In this document: positions 7,780 through 15,944 of the stretch, in pieces
Numbering within the stretch: the stretch's first letter is position 1
Layout of the letters: every line of letters begins with the position of its first letter
Origin: Citricoccus sp. K5
GTDB taxonomy: Bacteria > Actinomycetota > Actinomycetes > Actinomycetales > Micrococcaceae
Direction: 5' to 3'
DNA: 64,000 nucleotides
NCBI RefSeq assembly: GCF_902506195.1
Contig: NZ_LR732817.1
Location: 2,078,985 to 2,142,984 of the forward strand
Notes under the pieces: model-generated
What the model was told of the DNA's origin: nothing
The model's input: only the letters and a program-made list of their open reading frames with translations
Database searches by the model: none
Program-made: the position numbers and the translations under genes

Positions 7780-9408
7780 CTACCCGCCGATGCCGGTGAC
7801 CGCGACCATCACGGGAATGATGGTGATGATCAGGATCGCACCCAGGATGTCGAACCCGATACCGGTACGGATCATCCTGGTGATGGGAACGGTGCCCGAG
7901 CCATAGACGATGGCGTTCTGCGGAGTCGACACCGGAAGCATGAAGCCGAAGGAGGCCGCGAACGTGGCCGCCAGAGCAGGAACGAAGGGGTCAACGTCCA
8001 TCGCGACGCAAAGTGGGATGACGATGGGGACGACCACGGCCGCCGAGGCGGTGTTGCTGGTGGTCTCAGAGATGAGAATGGCGAGGATGACGGCAAACAC
8101 GGTGATCGTGGCGACGCTGGTGACGCCCAGATTCTGTGACGCCGCGTTGCCGATGGTCTCGGCCAGACCGGTGTCGGCGAGGAGCGCGCCGAAGATGATC
8201 CCGGTGCCGAAGAGCAGGATGGTGCCCCAGTCGATTCTGGCCGCATCAGACCAGGTGAGAGTTGCCTGACGCTTCTTCCAGTTCGTGGGAAGGATGAACA
8301 GCAGAGCGGCCCCCAACACGGCGACGATGCCCTCATCCAGACGGTCGTCGAGGACGGCGTAGGCCTCGGAGTCCGCCCCCAGGACGAGACTTGCCACGGC
8401 CGGGAGAAGCCAGAGGGTGACCGTGAAGCCGAAAGCGATCAGGGTATTGACCTCAGCCCGCTTCATCTTTCCGTGCGCTGCCTTCTGCTCCCGAATGAAT
8501 TCCTCGACACCGGAGATCCGGCGAATCTCCGGCTTGTTGAGCAGGAACATGACGGCAGCAAGGACGGCGAACATGGCCAGGCACAGCGGCGCGGCGGTGG
8601 CCGTCCACTGGGCGAAGGAGATGCGCTCCCCGGTGGCCTCCTCGATGAGACCACGGCCGATCAGGTTCGGCGGCGCCCCCACCGGCGTGAGGAGTCCGCC
8701 GACGCTGGCACCGTAGGCCAACATGAGCATGAGCGCAGCCCCGACGCGCAGACGCAGGGGATCGAAGGTGGCCTTCACGACTCCGCGGTCCTGCATGAGC
8801 TGGGCAATGACGGCCAGGATGCCCAGGGCAGTCGGCATCAGCATGGCCACCGTGGCCGTATTCGAAACGAAGGCCGACAACAGGCATGTGATGGCACCGA
8901 ACGCGATGATGATGCGATAGGTGGATTTCGCAACGCCGGGGATCGACAGGACGGCGAAGGCCAGTCGCTGGGCGATGCCGTGCTTGAGCATGGCCTGAGC
9001 CAGGATGAACGCACCGATGAAGGTGAAGATCGTCGTCGACCCGAAAGGCGCCAGGACGTCTCCGGCAGGGGCCACCCCCAGGACCACGACGGCGGCCACG
9101 CCGATGAGTCCTCCGATCGGAATCGGCACCGGTTCGCAGATCCACAGGATGATCACCCCCAGCAGGACCGCCGCCAGGAGTTGCTGCGTCGAGTCCATGG
9201 GGGTGGGCAGTAGGGCGAAGGCAATCGCCACGGCCGGGGCCAGGAAGAACCCCAGCGTCTGGCGTGCGCGCTCGAACTTCTCCTCGCGGGGCGACAGGGT
9301 CTGTTCACTGAGGCTCCGGAAGGTCTTGCCGCCCAACAGGGCAGCGGTGACGTCGGTCCGCCGGGGCGCCGCAGGCGTTCGGCTGGTTGCAGAGAGGGTG
9401 CTGGACAT
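7780..9408 (-). CDS. DASS (SLC13-type) Na+/dicarboxylate symporter
   Basis: The start is placed at the ATG 9408, preceded by AAAGGA, giving 542 residues; the frame stays open upstream but without family similarity. There are about 11-13 hydrophobic spans. The two DASS substrate/sodium signatures are visible as FVSNTATVAMLMP in the first half and SETTSNTASAAVVVP in the second. The family imports C4-dicarboxylates and related acids. It is divergent from a LysR gene that precedes tartrate dehydrogenase, and its upstream region carries the same LysR-type box. It is therefore the likely tartrate or D-malate uptake system of this cluster, in place of the MFS carrier of known ttu clusters. Confidence 0.9.
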   Translation of the reverse strand: MSSTLSATSRTPAAPRRTDVTAALLGGKTFRSLSEQTLSPREEKFERARQTLGFFLAPAVAIAFALLPTPMDSTQQLLAAVLLGVIILWICEPVPIPIGGLIGVAAVVVLGVAPAGDVLAPFGSTTIFTFIGAFILAQAMLKHGIAQRLAFAVLSIPGVAKSTYRIIIAFGAITCLLSAFVSNTATVAMLMPTALGILAVIAQLMQDRGVVKATFDPLRLRVGAALMLMLAYGASVGGLLTPVGAPPNLIGRGLIEEATGERISFAQWTATAAPLCLAMFAVLAAVMFLLNKPEIRRISGVEEFIREQKAAHGKMKRAEVNTLIAFGFTVTLWLLPAVASLVLGADSEAYAVLDDRLDEGIVAVLGAALLFILPTNWKKRQATLTWSDAARIDWGTILLFGTGIIFGALLADTGLAETIGNAASQNLGVTSVATITVFAVILAILISETTSNTASAAVVVPIVIPLCVAMDVDPFVPALAATFAASFGFMLPVSTPQNAIVYGSGTVPITRMIRTGIGFDILGAILIITIIPVMVAVTGIGG

Positions 9409-9462
9409 CCTGGTCCTTTGCTCGTTGGGTGCATCCCACCCTGCCCGTGTGATTCGGATCAC

Positions 9463-9503
9463 GTCCAAGACTAGTAACCTACTGTCGGTATAGGTAAAAC
9501 CAA
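9463..9503 (-). promoter_or_regulatory. LysR-type box and -35 element upstream of the DASS transporter
   Basis: TAGGTAAAACCAA (9491-9503) fits T-N11-A with a GGT-AAA-ACC dyad. On the minus strand a TTGGAC -35 element (9468-9463) lies 22 bases downstream. The same box-to-TTGGAC distance occurs before tartrate dehydrogenase (10485-10525). The -10 element is not clear. Confidence 0.55.
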
Positions 9504-9581
9504 TGCGAACTCGCCTCCCGATCGCCGTCCCACATGGCCCCGCCACGGATCCGGGCTCGCAGGACACGTGAAAGGTGAAGC

Positions 9582-10487
9582 ATGGACGTGAGGCATTTGC
9601 GGTACTTTTTGGCCGTAGCCGACCATCAGGGCTTCAGCCGCGCCGCGGAACAGCTGTTGATCGCCCAGCCATCCCTCTCGCAGACGATCAAGGCCCTGGA
9701 GCAGGAGATCGGACTACCACTGTTCCACCGAGTGGGGCGGCGGGTGGTCCTGAGCGAGGCAGGCAAGGAACTCGTAGGACCGGCCCGGCTGGTGGTCCGC
9801 GACCTCGAGGCGGCTCGAGCGGCACTCGATTCCCTCAAGGGTGTGCGCAGCGGCAGGTTGGAGTTGACAGCCATGCCCTCGCCGGGGATCGAACCGTTGA
9901 CCTCCATGCTCGCCACCTACACTCAGCTCCACCCGTCCGTGACCGTCAGTGTGGAGGCGGCCTTCACGTCCGAGAGCGTCGTCACCTCGCTCCGGAACGG
10001 TCATGCGGAGATCGGCCTTCTCGGCTCGGACCGGCCCATTCTGGTCCCGGACCTGAAGGTGATGCAGCTCGAGCGACAGCCGCTGATGCTCATCGTCAAC
10101 CCCCACGCGGATTCTTTTGGATCCCAGGACACCCTCCAGCCAGCAGACCTCGGTGGGCACCGGGTGGTCGTATCCCAGCGGGGATCCCTGATGCGGTCGC
10201 TCGTGGACGACATCCTGGCCAGTGGCATTGGCGTGGAGATCGCTGTGGAGGTGGCCCACCGCACCTCCGTCCTGCCCCTCGTGCTGGCCGGCGTCGGGCA
10301 TGCCGTGATGCCCTCGTCCTGGGCTCCACTGGCGCGGCAGTCCGGCCTTCGGGTCATGGACATCGAGCCGATCTCTATACTCCACGTCGCCGTGCTGAGC
10401 CGAGAGAACAACCTGACCCCCGCCGCTCAGGCCTTCCTGTCCGTGGCACAGGACCACGCCAGCCAGCACACTGACAGCATCGAATAG
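9582..10487 (+). CDS. LysR-type transcriptional regulator of the tartrate-type cluster
   Basis: The 301-residue protein has a typical LysR N-terminal helix-turn-helix (MDVRHLRYFLAVADH, then FSRAAEQLLIAQPSLSQTIK) and a periplasmic-binding-protein-like effector domain (about 90-295). AAGGTGA precedes the ATG. It sits between the divergent DASS transporter and the tartrate dehydrogenase operon. This matches the place of the LysR regulator in known tartrate-utilization (ttu) operons. The inverted repeat at 10482-10500 overlaps its stop codon. Its inducer is probably tartrate or D-malate, by context. Confidence 0.92.
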   Translation: MDVRHLRYFLAVADHQGFSRAAEQLLIAQPSLSQTIKALEQEIGLPLFHRVGRRVVLSEAGKELVGPARLVVRDLEAARAALDSLKGVRSGRLELTAMPSPGIEPLTSMLATYTQLHPSVTVSVEAAFTSESVVTSLRNGHAEIGLLGSDRPILVPDLKVMQLERQPLMLIVNPHADSFGSQDTLQPADLGGHRVVVSQRGSLMRSLVDDILASGIGVEIAVEVAHRTSVLPLVLAGVGHAVMPSSWAPLARQSGLRVMDIEPISILHVAVLSRENNLTPAAQAFLSVAQDHASQHTDSIE

Positions 10488-10500
10488 GTTTTTCCTATTC
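10482..10500. promoter_or_regulatory. LysR-type operator upstream of tartrate dehydrogenase
   Basis: GAATAGG, five T, CCTATTC is a perfect 7-bp inverted repeat and contains T-N11-A (10485-10497). Its centre lies about 65 bases before the predicted transcription start, the classic LysR recognition-site position. A related box is at 9491-9503. A separate perfect 10-base palindrome (GGCATATGCC) follows at 10501-10510. Confidence 0.65.
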
Positions 10501-10519
10501 GGCATATGCCAATCCAGTC

Positions 10520-10549
10520 TTGGACGCAATGGAACCTGGTGGCTCTAAT
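10520..10549 (+). promoter_or_regulatory. Promoter of the tartrate dehydrogenase operon
   Basis: TTGGAC (10520-10525) and TCTAAT (10544-10549) are 18 bases apart, placing the start near 10556. TTGGAC lies exactly 22 bases from the LysR box, as it does upstream of the transporter. Confidence 0.5.
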
Positions 10550-10603
10550 GGAATTCGAAACCGCACACGAGATGCGGAGAACGGTCGCAAAGGAGAACAA
10601 CGC

Positions 10604-11701
10604 ATGAGCGAGACCCGAGTTTTCAAGATCGCCTCGATCCCCGCGGACGGCGTAGGCAAAGAGGTGGTTGCTGCAGGCCGCCGTGTGCTGGATGCCCTGG
10701 CCCAGCAGTCCAACGGCTCGTTCGCCTTCGAGTGGACCGAATTCCCCTGGGGCTGCGAGTACTTCGCCGAGCACGGAGTGATGATGGACCCCGATGGCTT
10801 GGAGACGCTGAGGGGCTTCGACGCGATCTACTTCGGTGCCGTCGGGTGGGAGAACGTCCCCGACCACACCAGCCTGTGGGGCCTGCGCCTGAACATCACC
10901 CAGAACTTCGACCAGTGGGCCAATATCCGTCCCGTGAAGTTCCTGCCGGGCGTCCAGTCTCCACTGCGCAAGGCTGACCACACCGAACTGGACTGGATCG
11001 TGGTCCGCGAGAACAGCGAGGGTGAGTACGCCGGCCTCGGCGGGCGCAACCTCAGCGGCCGCGGCCCGGGTAATGAGGTCGCCCTGCAGACGGCGCTGTT
11101 CACGGACAAGGGCTGCGAACGCATCATGCGCTTCGCGTTCGATCTGGCGCGCACCCGGACGGTGAAGAAGGTTTCCTCCGTCACCAAGTCCAACGCCCAG
11201 CAGTACGGCATGGTTCTGTGGGACGAGGTCTTTCAGCGGGTGGCCCTGGACTACCCCGACGTCGCCACCGAGAGCGTACTGGTCGATGCCATGAGCGCGA
11301 AGTTCATCTTGAACCCCGAGGACCTCTCCGTCGTCGTGGCCTCCAACCTCAATGCAGACATCCTCTCCGACCTCGGGTCTGCCCTCGCCGGCAGCCTGGG
11401 CCTGGCGGCCAGCGCCAACCTCAACCCCGAGCGCCGCTTCCCGTCAATGTTCGAACCGGTCCACGGCACCGCCCCGGACATCGCTGGACAGGGAATCTGC
11501 AATCCCATGGGCGCGATTGCCAGCGCCGCGCTGATGCTCGACCATTTCGGTCTGCAGGCCGAGGCCCGTCAGGTCGAGGCGGCGATCGAGGCGGCAACCG
11601 CCGCTGGCCGCCTCCCCCGCGATCTCGGCGGACAGTCCAGCACCGACGAGGTGACCGAGGCAATCATCGAGTCCCTGAGCATGACGCTCGCCACTGCCTG
11701 A
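10604..11701 (+). CDS. ttuC: Tartrate dehydrogenase/D-malate dehydrogenase (decarboxylating)
   Basis: This 365-residue protein belongs to the isocitrate/isopropylmalate dehydrogenase family. Motifs are the substrate-site string NIRPVKFLPG (about 107), VRENSEGEYAG (about 133), the catalytic Lys in SVTKSNA, the metal-binding aspartates near VASNLNADILSD, and EPVHGTAPDIAGQ binding NAD. YFGAVGW followed by VPDHTSLWGL is characteristic of the TtuC/DmlA subgroup rather than Icd or LeuB. It oxidizes L-tartrate to oxaloglycolate, decarboxylates meso-tartrate to D-glycerate or converts D-malate to pyruvate. The ATG at 10604 has AAAGGAG upstream. Glycerate kinase follows. Confidence 0.9.
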   Translation: MSETRVFKIASIPADGVGKEVVAAGRRVLDALAQQSNGSFAFEWTEFPWGCEYFAEHGVMMDPDGLETLRGFDAIYFGAVGWENVPDHTSLWGLRLNITQNFDQWANIRPVKFLPGVQSPLRKADHTELDWIVVRENSEGEYAGLGGRNLSGRGPGNEVALQTALFTDKGCERIMRFAFDLARTRTVKKVSSVTKSNAQQYGMVLWDEVFQRVALDYPDVATESVLVDAMSAKFILNPEDLSVVVASNLNADILSDLGSALAGSLGLAASANLNPERRFPSMFEPVHGTAPDIAGQGICNPMGAIASAALMLDHFGLQAEARQVEAAIEAATAAGRLPRDLGGQSSTDEVTEAIIESLSMTLATA

Positions 11702-11805
11702 CAAGTCACCTGTCCTGTCGCTCTGACACGGTGCTCCGGGGTAAGCGGTGCCCATCGCCTAGCCCGGAGCCCCCCAACCCTGATGCAGGAATCGTGGAAC
11801 ACACC

Positions 11806-12954
11806 ATGGAGACCAAGGTCCTTCTCGCCCTGGACAAGTTCAAGGGCTCGCTCACCGCCTCAGAGGCGGCCCTCGCGTTGAGCGCCGGACTGAGATCCGG
11901 CGCGGGCCAGAACCGGGTCAGTTGCCAGGTCCTGCCGCTCGCGGATGGAGGGGACGGTAGCGTGGACGCAGCGCTGGAGGCCGGATTCACACCGCTGACC
12001 GTCACGGTGACCGGCCCGACGGGGATACCCGCCGTGACCACTCTCGCCCTAGATGGCAGCTCCGCCGTCGTGGAGGTGGCTACCACGTCGGGGCTGCAGA
12101 TGCTGCCGCATGGACGGCCTGCGCCGTTGAACAGCAGCAGCCTCGGATTCGGGCAGGCCGTCCAGGCGGCGTTGGACCGGGGAACCCGGCAAGTGGTCCT
12201 GGCACTCGGCGGAAGCGCCACCACCGACGGAGGCGCCGGCCTGCTCAGCGCGCTGGGCGCCCGGTTCCGCGACGACGGCGGTCGAGTCTTCGAACCCACC
12301 GGCGCCACCCTGAAGGACATCGGACGCATCGACTTGGACGGGCTCGTCTCACTGGACGGACGGGATCTCGTCGCCGCTAACGATGTCCAGAATCCGCTCC
12401 TCGGCCCGGAGGGGACCGCAGCCGTTTACGGGCCCCAGAAGGGCGCCACTCCCAGCGACGTGGTCCTCCTCGAGAACGGCTTGGCCCATCTTGTTCGTCG
12501 TCTGGACGAAGCGGGTGCGCCCGGCACCGACTGCGCGTCAACCCCGGGCGCCGGCAGCGCCGGAGGACTCGGATTCGCCGCGATGCTCCTCGGCGCCCGC
12601 ATGGTCTCCGGCGCGGAGTTCTTTCTCGACCTCCTCGGCTTCGACCAGGCCCTAGCTGGATGCGATCTGGTGGTGACGGGAGAGGGCAAGATCGATCAGC
12701 AGACCCTCTCCGGCAAACTGCCCCTCGTCGTGGCCCGCCGAGCCGCATCGGTGCCGGTCGTCGCCGTTGTCGGCTACAACGCCCTGGAGGTCGACGAGCT
12801 CCCGGGGCACCACATTGAACGGATCTATGCACTGAGCAGCATGACCACCCGAGACTGCGCCGCCGACCCGGCCCTCTCAGCCGAGCTGCTCACTCAACTC
12901 GGGCGCCAGATCATCCGCGTCTTCACCACGGCCACGGACAGGAACACCCCATGA
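11806..12954 (+). CDS. Glycerate kinase (GarK/GlxK family)
   Basis: About 382 residues, the standard length. The N-terminal KVLLALDKFKGSLTASEA matches the family signature with Lys and Ser for glycerate binding. LPLADGGDGSVDA and LGGSATTDGGAG are the other conserved loops. Family members make 2-phosphoglycerate from D-glycerate with ATP. Here it would take glycerate produced from tartrate. The start is uncertain: ATG 11806 has no strong ribosome site, while GTG 11794 follows GCAGGA closely and would add four residues. It overlaps pyruvate kinase by ATGA. Confidence 0.9.
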   Translation: METKVLLALDKFKGSLTASEAALALSAGLRSGAGQNRVSCQVLPLADGGDGSVDAALEAGFTPLTVTVTGPTGIPAVTTLALDGSSAVVEVATTSGLQMLPHGRPAPLNSSSLGFGQAVQAALDRGTRQVVLALGGSATTDGGAGLLSALGARFRDDGGRVFEPTGATLKDIGRIDLDGLVSLDGRDLVAANDVQNPLLGPEGTAAVYGPQKGATPSDVVLLENGLAHLVRRLDEAGAPGTDCASTPGAGSAGGLGFAAMLLGARMVSGAEFFLDLLGFDQALAGCDLVVTGEGKIDQQTLSGKLPLVVARRAASVPVVAVVGYNALEVDELPGHHIERIYALSSMTTRDCAADPALSAELLTQLGRQIIRVFTTATDRNTP

Positions 12955-14381
12955 GACGCGCCAAGATCGTTGCCACGTTCGGTCCCGCGACCGCCGGATA
13001 CGCCACCACCCACGCCCTCCTTCAGGCGGGAGTGGATATCGCCCGGCTGAACATGAGTCACGGCGAGCACGCCGTCCATGAGCAGACCTACCACCAGGTC
13101 CGTGAGGCCGCACGTGAGCTCGACCGGCCGGTGGGCATTCTGGCAGACCTCCAGGGCCCCAAGATCCGTCTCGGACGGTTCGCCGATGGTCCGCACCATC
13201 TCGCGGCGGGTCAGCGCTTCACCATCACCGTGAGAGACGTGGAGGGAACCGCAGAGATCTGCTCCACCACGTTCTCCGGCCTAGCCGCCGACGTCACGCC
13301 GGGCGACATCCTGCTGATCGACGACGGCAAGGTCGCCGTACGGGCCCTGAGGGTCGACGCTACCGAGATCCTGACCGAGGTGACCGTGCCGGGCCTCGTA
13401 TCCAACAACAAGGGGATCAATCTCCCCGGCGTGGCCATGAGCATCCCCGCGTTGACAGAAAAAGATGAGACCGACCTTCGGTGGGCTCTGAGGTGCGGCG
13501 TCGACCTGGTGGCCCTGTCCTTCGTGCGCGATGCGACCGACATCCGCCGCGTCCACGAGGTCATGGACGAGGTGGGCAGGCGTGTTCCGGTCATCGCGAA
13601 GATCGAGAAGCCTCAGGCCGTGGAGAAGATAGAGGAGATCATCGATGCCTTCGACGCGATCATGGTGGCCCGCGGAGACCTGGGCGTGGAGCTTCCCCTC
13701 GAGGAGGTCCCCCTCGTGCAGAAACGAGCCGTGGAACTGGCGCGCCGCTGGGCCAAGCCGGTGATCGTGGCCACGCAGATGCTGGAGTCCATGATCGAGA
13801 ACCCCCGACCCACGCGAGCTGAGGCCTCAGATTGTGCGAACGCCGTCCTCGACGGCGCCGACGCGGTCATGCTCTCCGGCGAGACAAGCGTGGGCGCATT
13901 TCCGGTTGACACCGTCCGGACGATGGCCAGCATCATCGAATCCACGGAGGAACACGGTCTGGAACGAATCCCCGCGCTCGGCACCACGCCCCGGACCCGG
14001 GGCGGCTCGATCACCAGAGCCGCGGTGGAGATCGCCGACCAGCTGGACGCAAAGGTCATCTGCACCTTCACCGAGACGGGCGACTCCGCCCGTCGTCTCG
14101 CACGGCTCCGTCCCGCCACCCCGGTCTACGCGTTCTCGCCCTCTGACACCACCGTCCAGACCATGGCTCTCACGTGGGGACTCCAACCGCGGCGGGTTCC
14201 CTCGGTGGACAGCACCGACGCCATGACCGAATTGGTTGACCGGATGCTCCACGAGAACGGCCTGGCCACGCCCGGCGATCTGGTCGTGATCGCGGCCGGG
14301 TCACCTCCGGGGAGGGCGGGGACCACCAACATCATCAAGGTTCACCGCATCGGAGACCGCGCACTAGATCACGCGCACTGA
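12951..14381 (+). CDS. pyk: Pyruvate kinase
   Basis: The 476-residue protein is full length. Elements in order: RRAKIVATFGPAT at the N-terminus, NMSHGEH (substrate Arg/Asn region), LADLQGPKIRLGRF, the B domain (about 70-165), IAKIEKPQAVEKIEEI with the catalytic Lys, MVARGDLGVELP (metal-binding Glu/Asp) and MLESMIENPRPTRAE. The start overlaps the glycerate kinase stop as ATGA, so the two are translationally coupled. A pyruvate kinase in a tartrate operon has precedent in ttu clusters. It finishes the route glycerate, 2-phosphoglycerate, PEP, pyruvate, with enolase encoded elsewhere. It is probably a second, pathway-specific isozyme. Confidence 0.95.
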   Translation: MRRAKIVATFGPATAGYATTHALLQAGVDIARLNMSHGEHAVHEQTYHQVREAARELDRPVGILADLQGPKIRLGRFADGPHHLAAGQRFTITVRDVEGTAEICSTTFSGLAADVTPGDILLIDDGKVAVRALRVDATEILTEVTVPGLVSNNKGINLPGVAMSIPALTEKDETDLRWALRCGVDLVALSFVRDATDIRRVHEVMDEVGRRVPVIAKIEKPQAVEKIEEIIDAFDAIMVARGDLGVELPLEEVPLVQKRAVELARRWAKPVIVATQMLESMIENPRPTRAEASDCANAVLDGADAVMLSGETSVGAFPVDTVRTMASIIESTEEHGLERIPALGTTPRTRGGSITRAAVEIADQLDAKVICTFTETGDSARRLARLRPATPVYAFSPSDTTVQTMALTWGLQPRRVPSVDSTDAMTELVDRMLHENGLATPGDLVVIAAGSPPGRAGTTNIIKVHRIGDRALDHAH

Positions 14382-14418
14382 GTCCGGACGTGCCGTAGCA
14401 CCCACGGGCCCGGACAGG

Positions 14419-14967
14419 TCAGTACCGGCGCAGGGCCTCCGGGTGATCGGCGAGCTCCTGCATGGTCTCGCGGTGGACCCGCTTCTCCACGATGAAGGAC
14501 AGGAAGGGCACCACGCCGCCGCCAGCGATGGCCAGCAGGCGCATCCCGTTCCAGCGCATCAGTGACCACAGGCGGAAAGCGGCGACGAGGTAGACCACGT
14601 AGAGCCAGCCATGGGCGATGAGCACGGCGATGGAGAGGTTGAGACCACCTGTCACCGAGTCCTCCGGCTGGAGGGACAAGCTGTTCGCGGCACCGTCGGC
14701 CAGGGTGCCGCCGGCGTAGAGCTCGGTGCCGTAGCCGTACTTGAAGATCATCTCGAACACGAGCAGCAGCAGCATGATGCCGGTGATCCACGCACAGATC
14801 TTGTACATCATCAGCGCCGACTTGATCTGCTGATCCGTCCCCGCGAACCGACGCGGAGCACTCTTCTCCGGCCGCGGCGGCGGCGCCGGCAGGTCCGCCT
14901 CGGTGATGTCCTCGGGGTCGGGCAGAGTGTTCGGGTCGACCGGGGGCTGCTGGTCCGGGGTGGTCAC
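14419..14967 (-). CDS. DUF3817-type integral membrane protein
   Basis: A Pro-rich cytoplasmic N-terminus (about 1-50) is followed by three to four membrane segments (about 52-72, 110-130 and 140-160) and a short charged tail. The shape and the YKICAWITGIMLLLLVFEMI segment match the actinobacterial DUF3817 family of unknown function. The GTG start overlaps the SURF1 stop by four bases (GTGA), with GGAG upstream. Co-translation with SURF1 hints at a link to cytochrome oxidase or membrane assembly, but nothing direct is known. Confidence 0.8.
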   Translation of the reverse strand: MTTPDQQPPVDPNTLPDPEDITEADLPAPPPRPEKSAPRRFAGTDQQIKSALMMYKICAWITGIMLLLLVFEMIFKYGYGTELYAGGTLADGAANSLSLQPEDSVTGGLNLSIAVLIAHGWLYVVYLVAAFRLWSLMRWNGMRLLAIAGGGVVPFLSFIVEKRVHRETMQELADHPEALRRY

Positions 14968-15932
14968 TGGTTCTCCTGCGTTTGCTGGGTTTGCTGGGTT
15001 TGCTGGGCTGACGTGGGGGCGGTGGAAGCCCCGTAATACTGTTCGTACTCTTCGATGGCCTTCCGCTTGGCCTCAAGGGCCTCGGTACGGCGGCGCTCGA
15101 GTTCTGCGGCTCTCCACTCCTCGGCCCACTGGCGGTCGAGTTCGTCCTCGTCCTGACTGCGCAGGTAGTCATCCCGCAGGAACCGCCACCAGAGGAAGAT
15201 GGCGAAGCCGGCGAACACGACCCACTCGATGGCGTAGAAGATGTTCATCCAGTTGTAGGTGGTCTCCTGCGGCTGGGGGCCCACGAGCACTGGCTCCAAC
15301 GCGCCGCCCTCGGCCTTCGCGCCGACCTCCTGCCCGCTGTCCGGGGCGCCTGGGCCACCGGTGGCCACCACATCAAAGGCAGCCACATAGCCGGCATAGG
15401 AGCGCACGTCCCACAGGTTGATCAGCTCGGACGAGGCCAGGTTGGTCAGCACCGTACCGTCCGCGGTGTGCTGGATGCCCTCCGGGCTGGGCCCCTCGGC
15501 GGGCAGCAGTCGCCCGGTGATGTGCAGGTCTCCCTGCGGCGCCGGGTCGGTCTCGGCGGTGGACGCGGTCCAGCCGCGGACCACGGGCATCACCTCACCG
15601 TTCGGGGCACCGTCCACTTGGAAGGCGCTGACCACCCAGTAGCCCTCGGTGCCGTCCTGGCCGCCGTGCAGACGCGGGTGGATGAACACGTCCGTGTCCG
15701 GGACGAAGGAGCCGGTCATCGTGACCACCTGGTCCGCCTCGGTGCCGTACATCGCCTTCTCCGGGACGAAGTGCTCCGTCAGCTCGACGGGGGTCTCTGT
15801 CTGGGTCAGCGGAGGCGGAGCGGAGGCGGAGTTGTCCATCTGCCACTTCCCGAGGAGCACGAACACCGCGGAGACCACGAGCGCCAGGACGAGTCCGGCG
15901 ATCCACTGGGGTTTCAGGGCGGTCTTCAGCAC
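14964..15932 (-). CDS. SURF1 family cytochrome oxidase assembly protein
   Basis: This 322-residue protein has one N-terminal helix (about 10-30), an extracytoplasmic domain (about 40-245) with the family strings GSFVPDTDVFIHPR and GYWVVSAFQV plus VRGWT, and a second helix near 225-250. It assists assembly of haem-copper oxidases. The C-terminal tail contains three QQT repeats encoded by tandem 9-base units (14981-15007). The GTG start is preceded at six bases by TAGTCT, so the mRNA is probably leaderless. Confidence 0.88.
   Translation of the reverse strand: MLKTALKPQWIAGLVLALVVSAVFVLLGKWQMDNSASAPPPLTQTETPVELTEHFVPEKAMYGTEADQVVTMTGSFVPDTDVFIHPRLHGGQDGTEGYWVVSAFQVDGAPNGEVMPVVRGWTASTAETDPAPQGDLHITGRLLPAEGPSPEGIQHTADGTVLTNLASSELINLWDVRSYAGYVAAFDVVATGGPGAPDSGQEVGAKAEGGALEPVLVGPQPQETTYNWMNIFYAIEWVVFAGFAIFLWWRFLRDDYLRSQDEDELDRQWAEEWRAAELERRRTEALEAKRKAIEEYEQYYGASTAPTSAQQTQQTQQTQENQ
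14981..15007. repeat. Three tandem 9-bp units in the SURF1 tail
   Basis: TTTGCTGGG is repeated three times without change and encodes Gln-Gln-Thr units on the minus strand. In-frame slippage there would only vary the tail length. Confidence 0.8.
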
Positions 15933-15938
15933 CCCACC

Positions 15939-15944
15939 AGACTA
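15939..15944 (-). promoter_or_regulatory. Leaderless -10 box of SURF1
   Basis: TAGTCT on the minus strand is followed by six bases and then the GTG start at 15932, placing the start point at or next to the first codon. Confidence 0.5.

Noticed and set aside
11218..11805. Upstream extension of the glycerate kinase frame through tartrate dehydrogenase
   Set aside because: It overlaps a clear gene in another frame and has no family similarity before the KVLLALDKFKGS motif.
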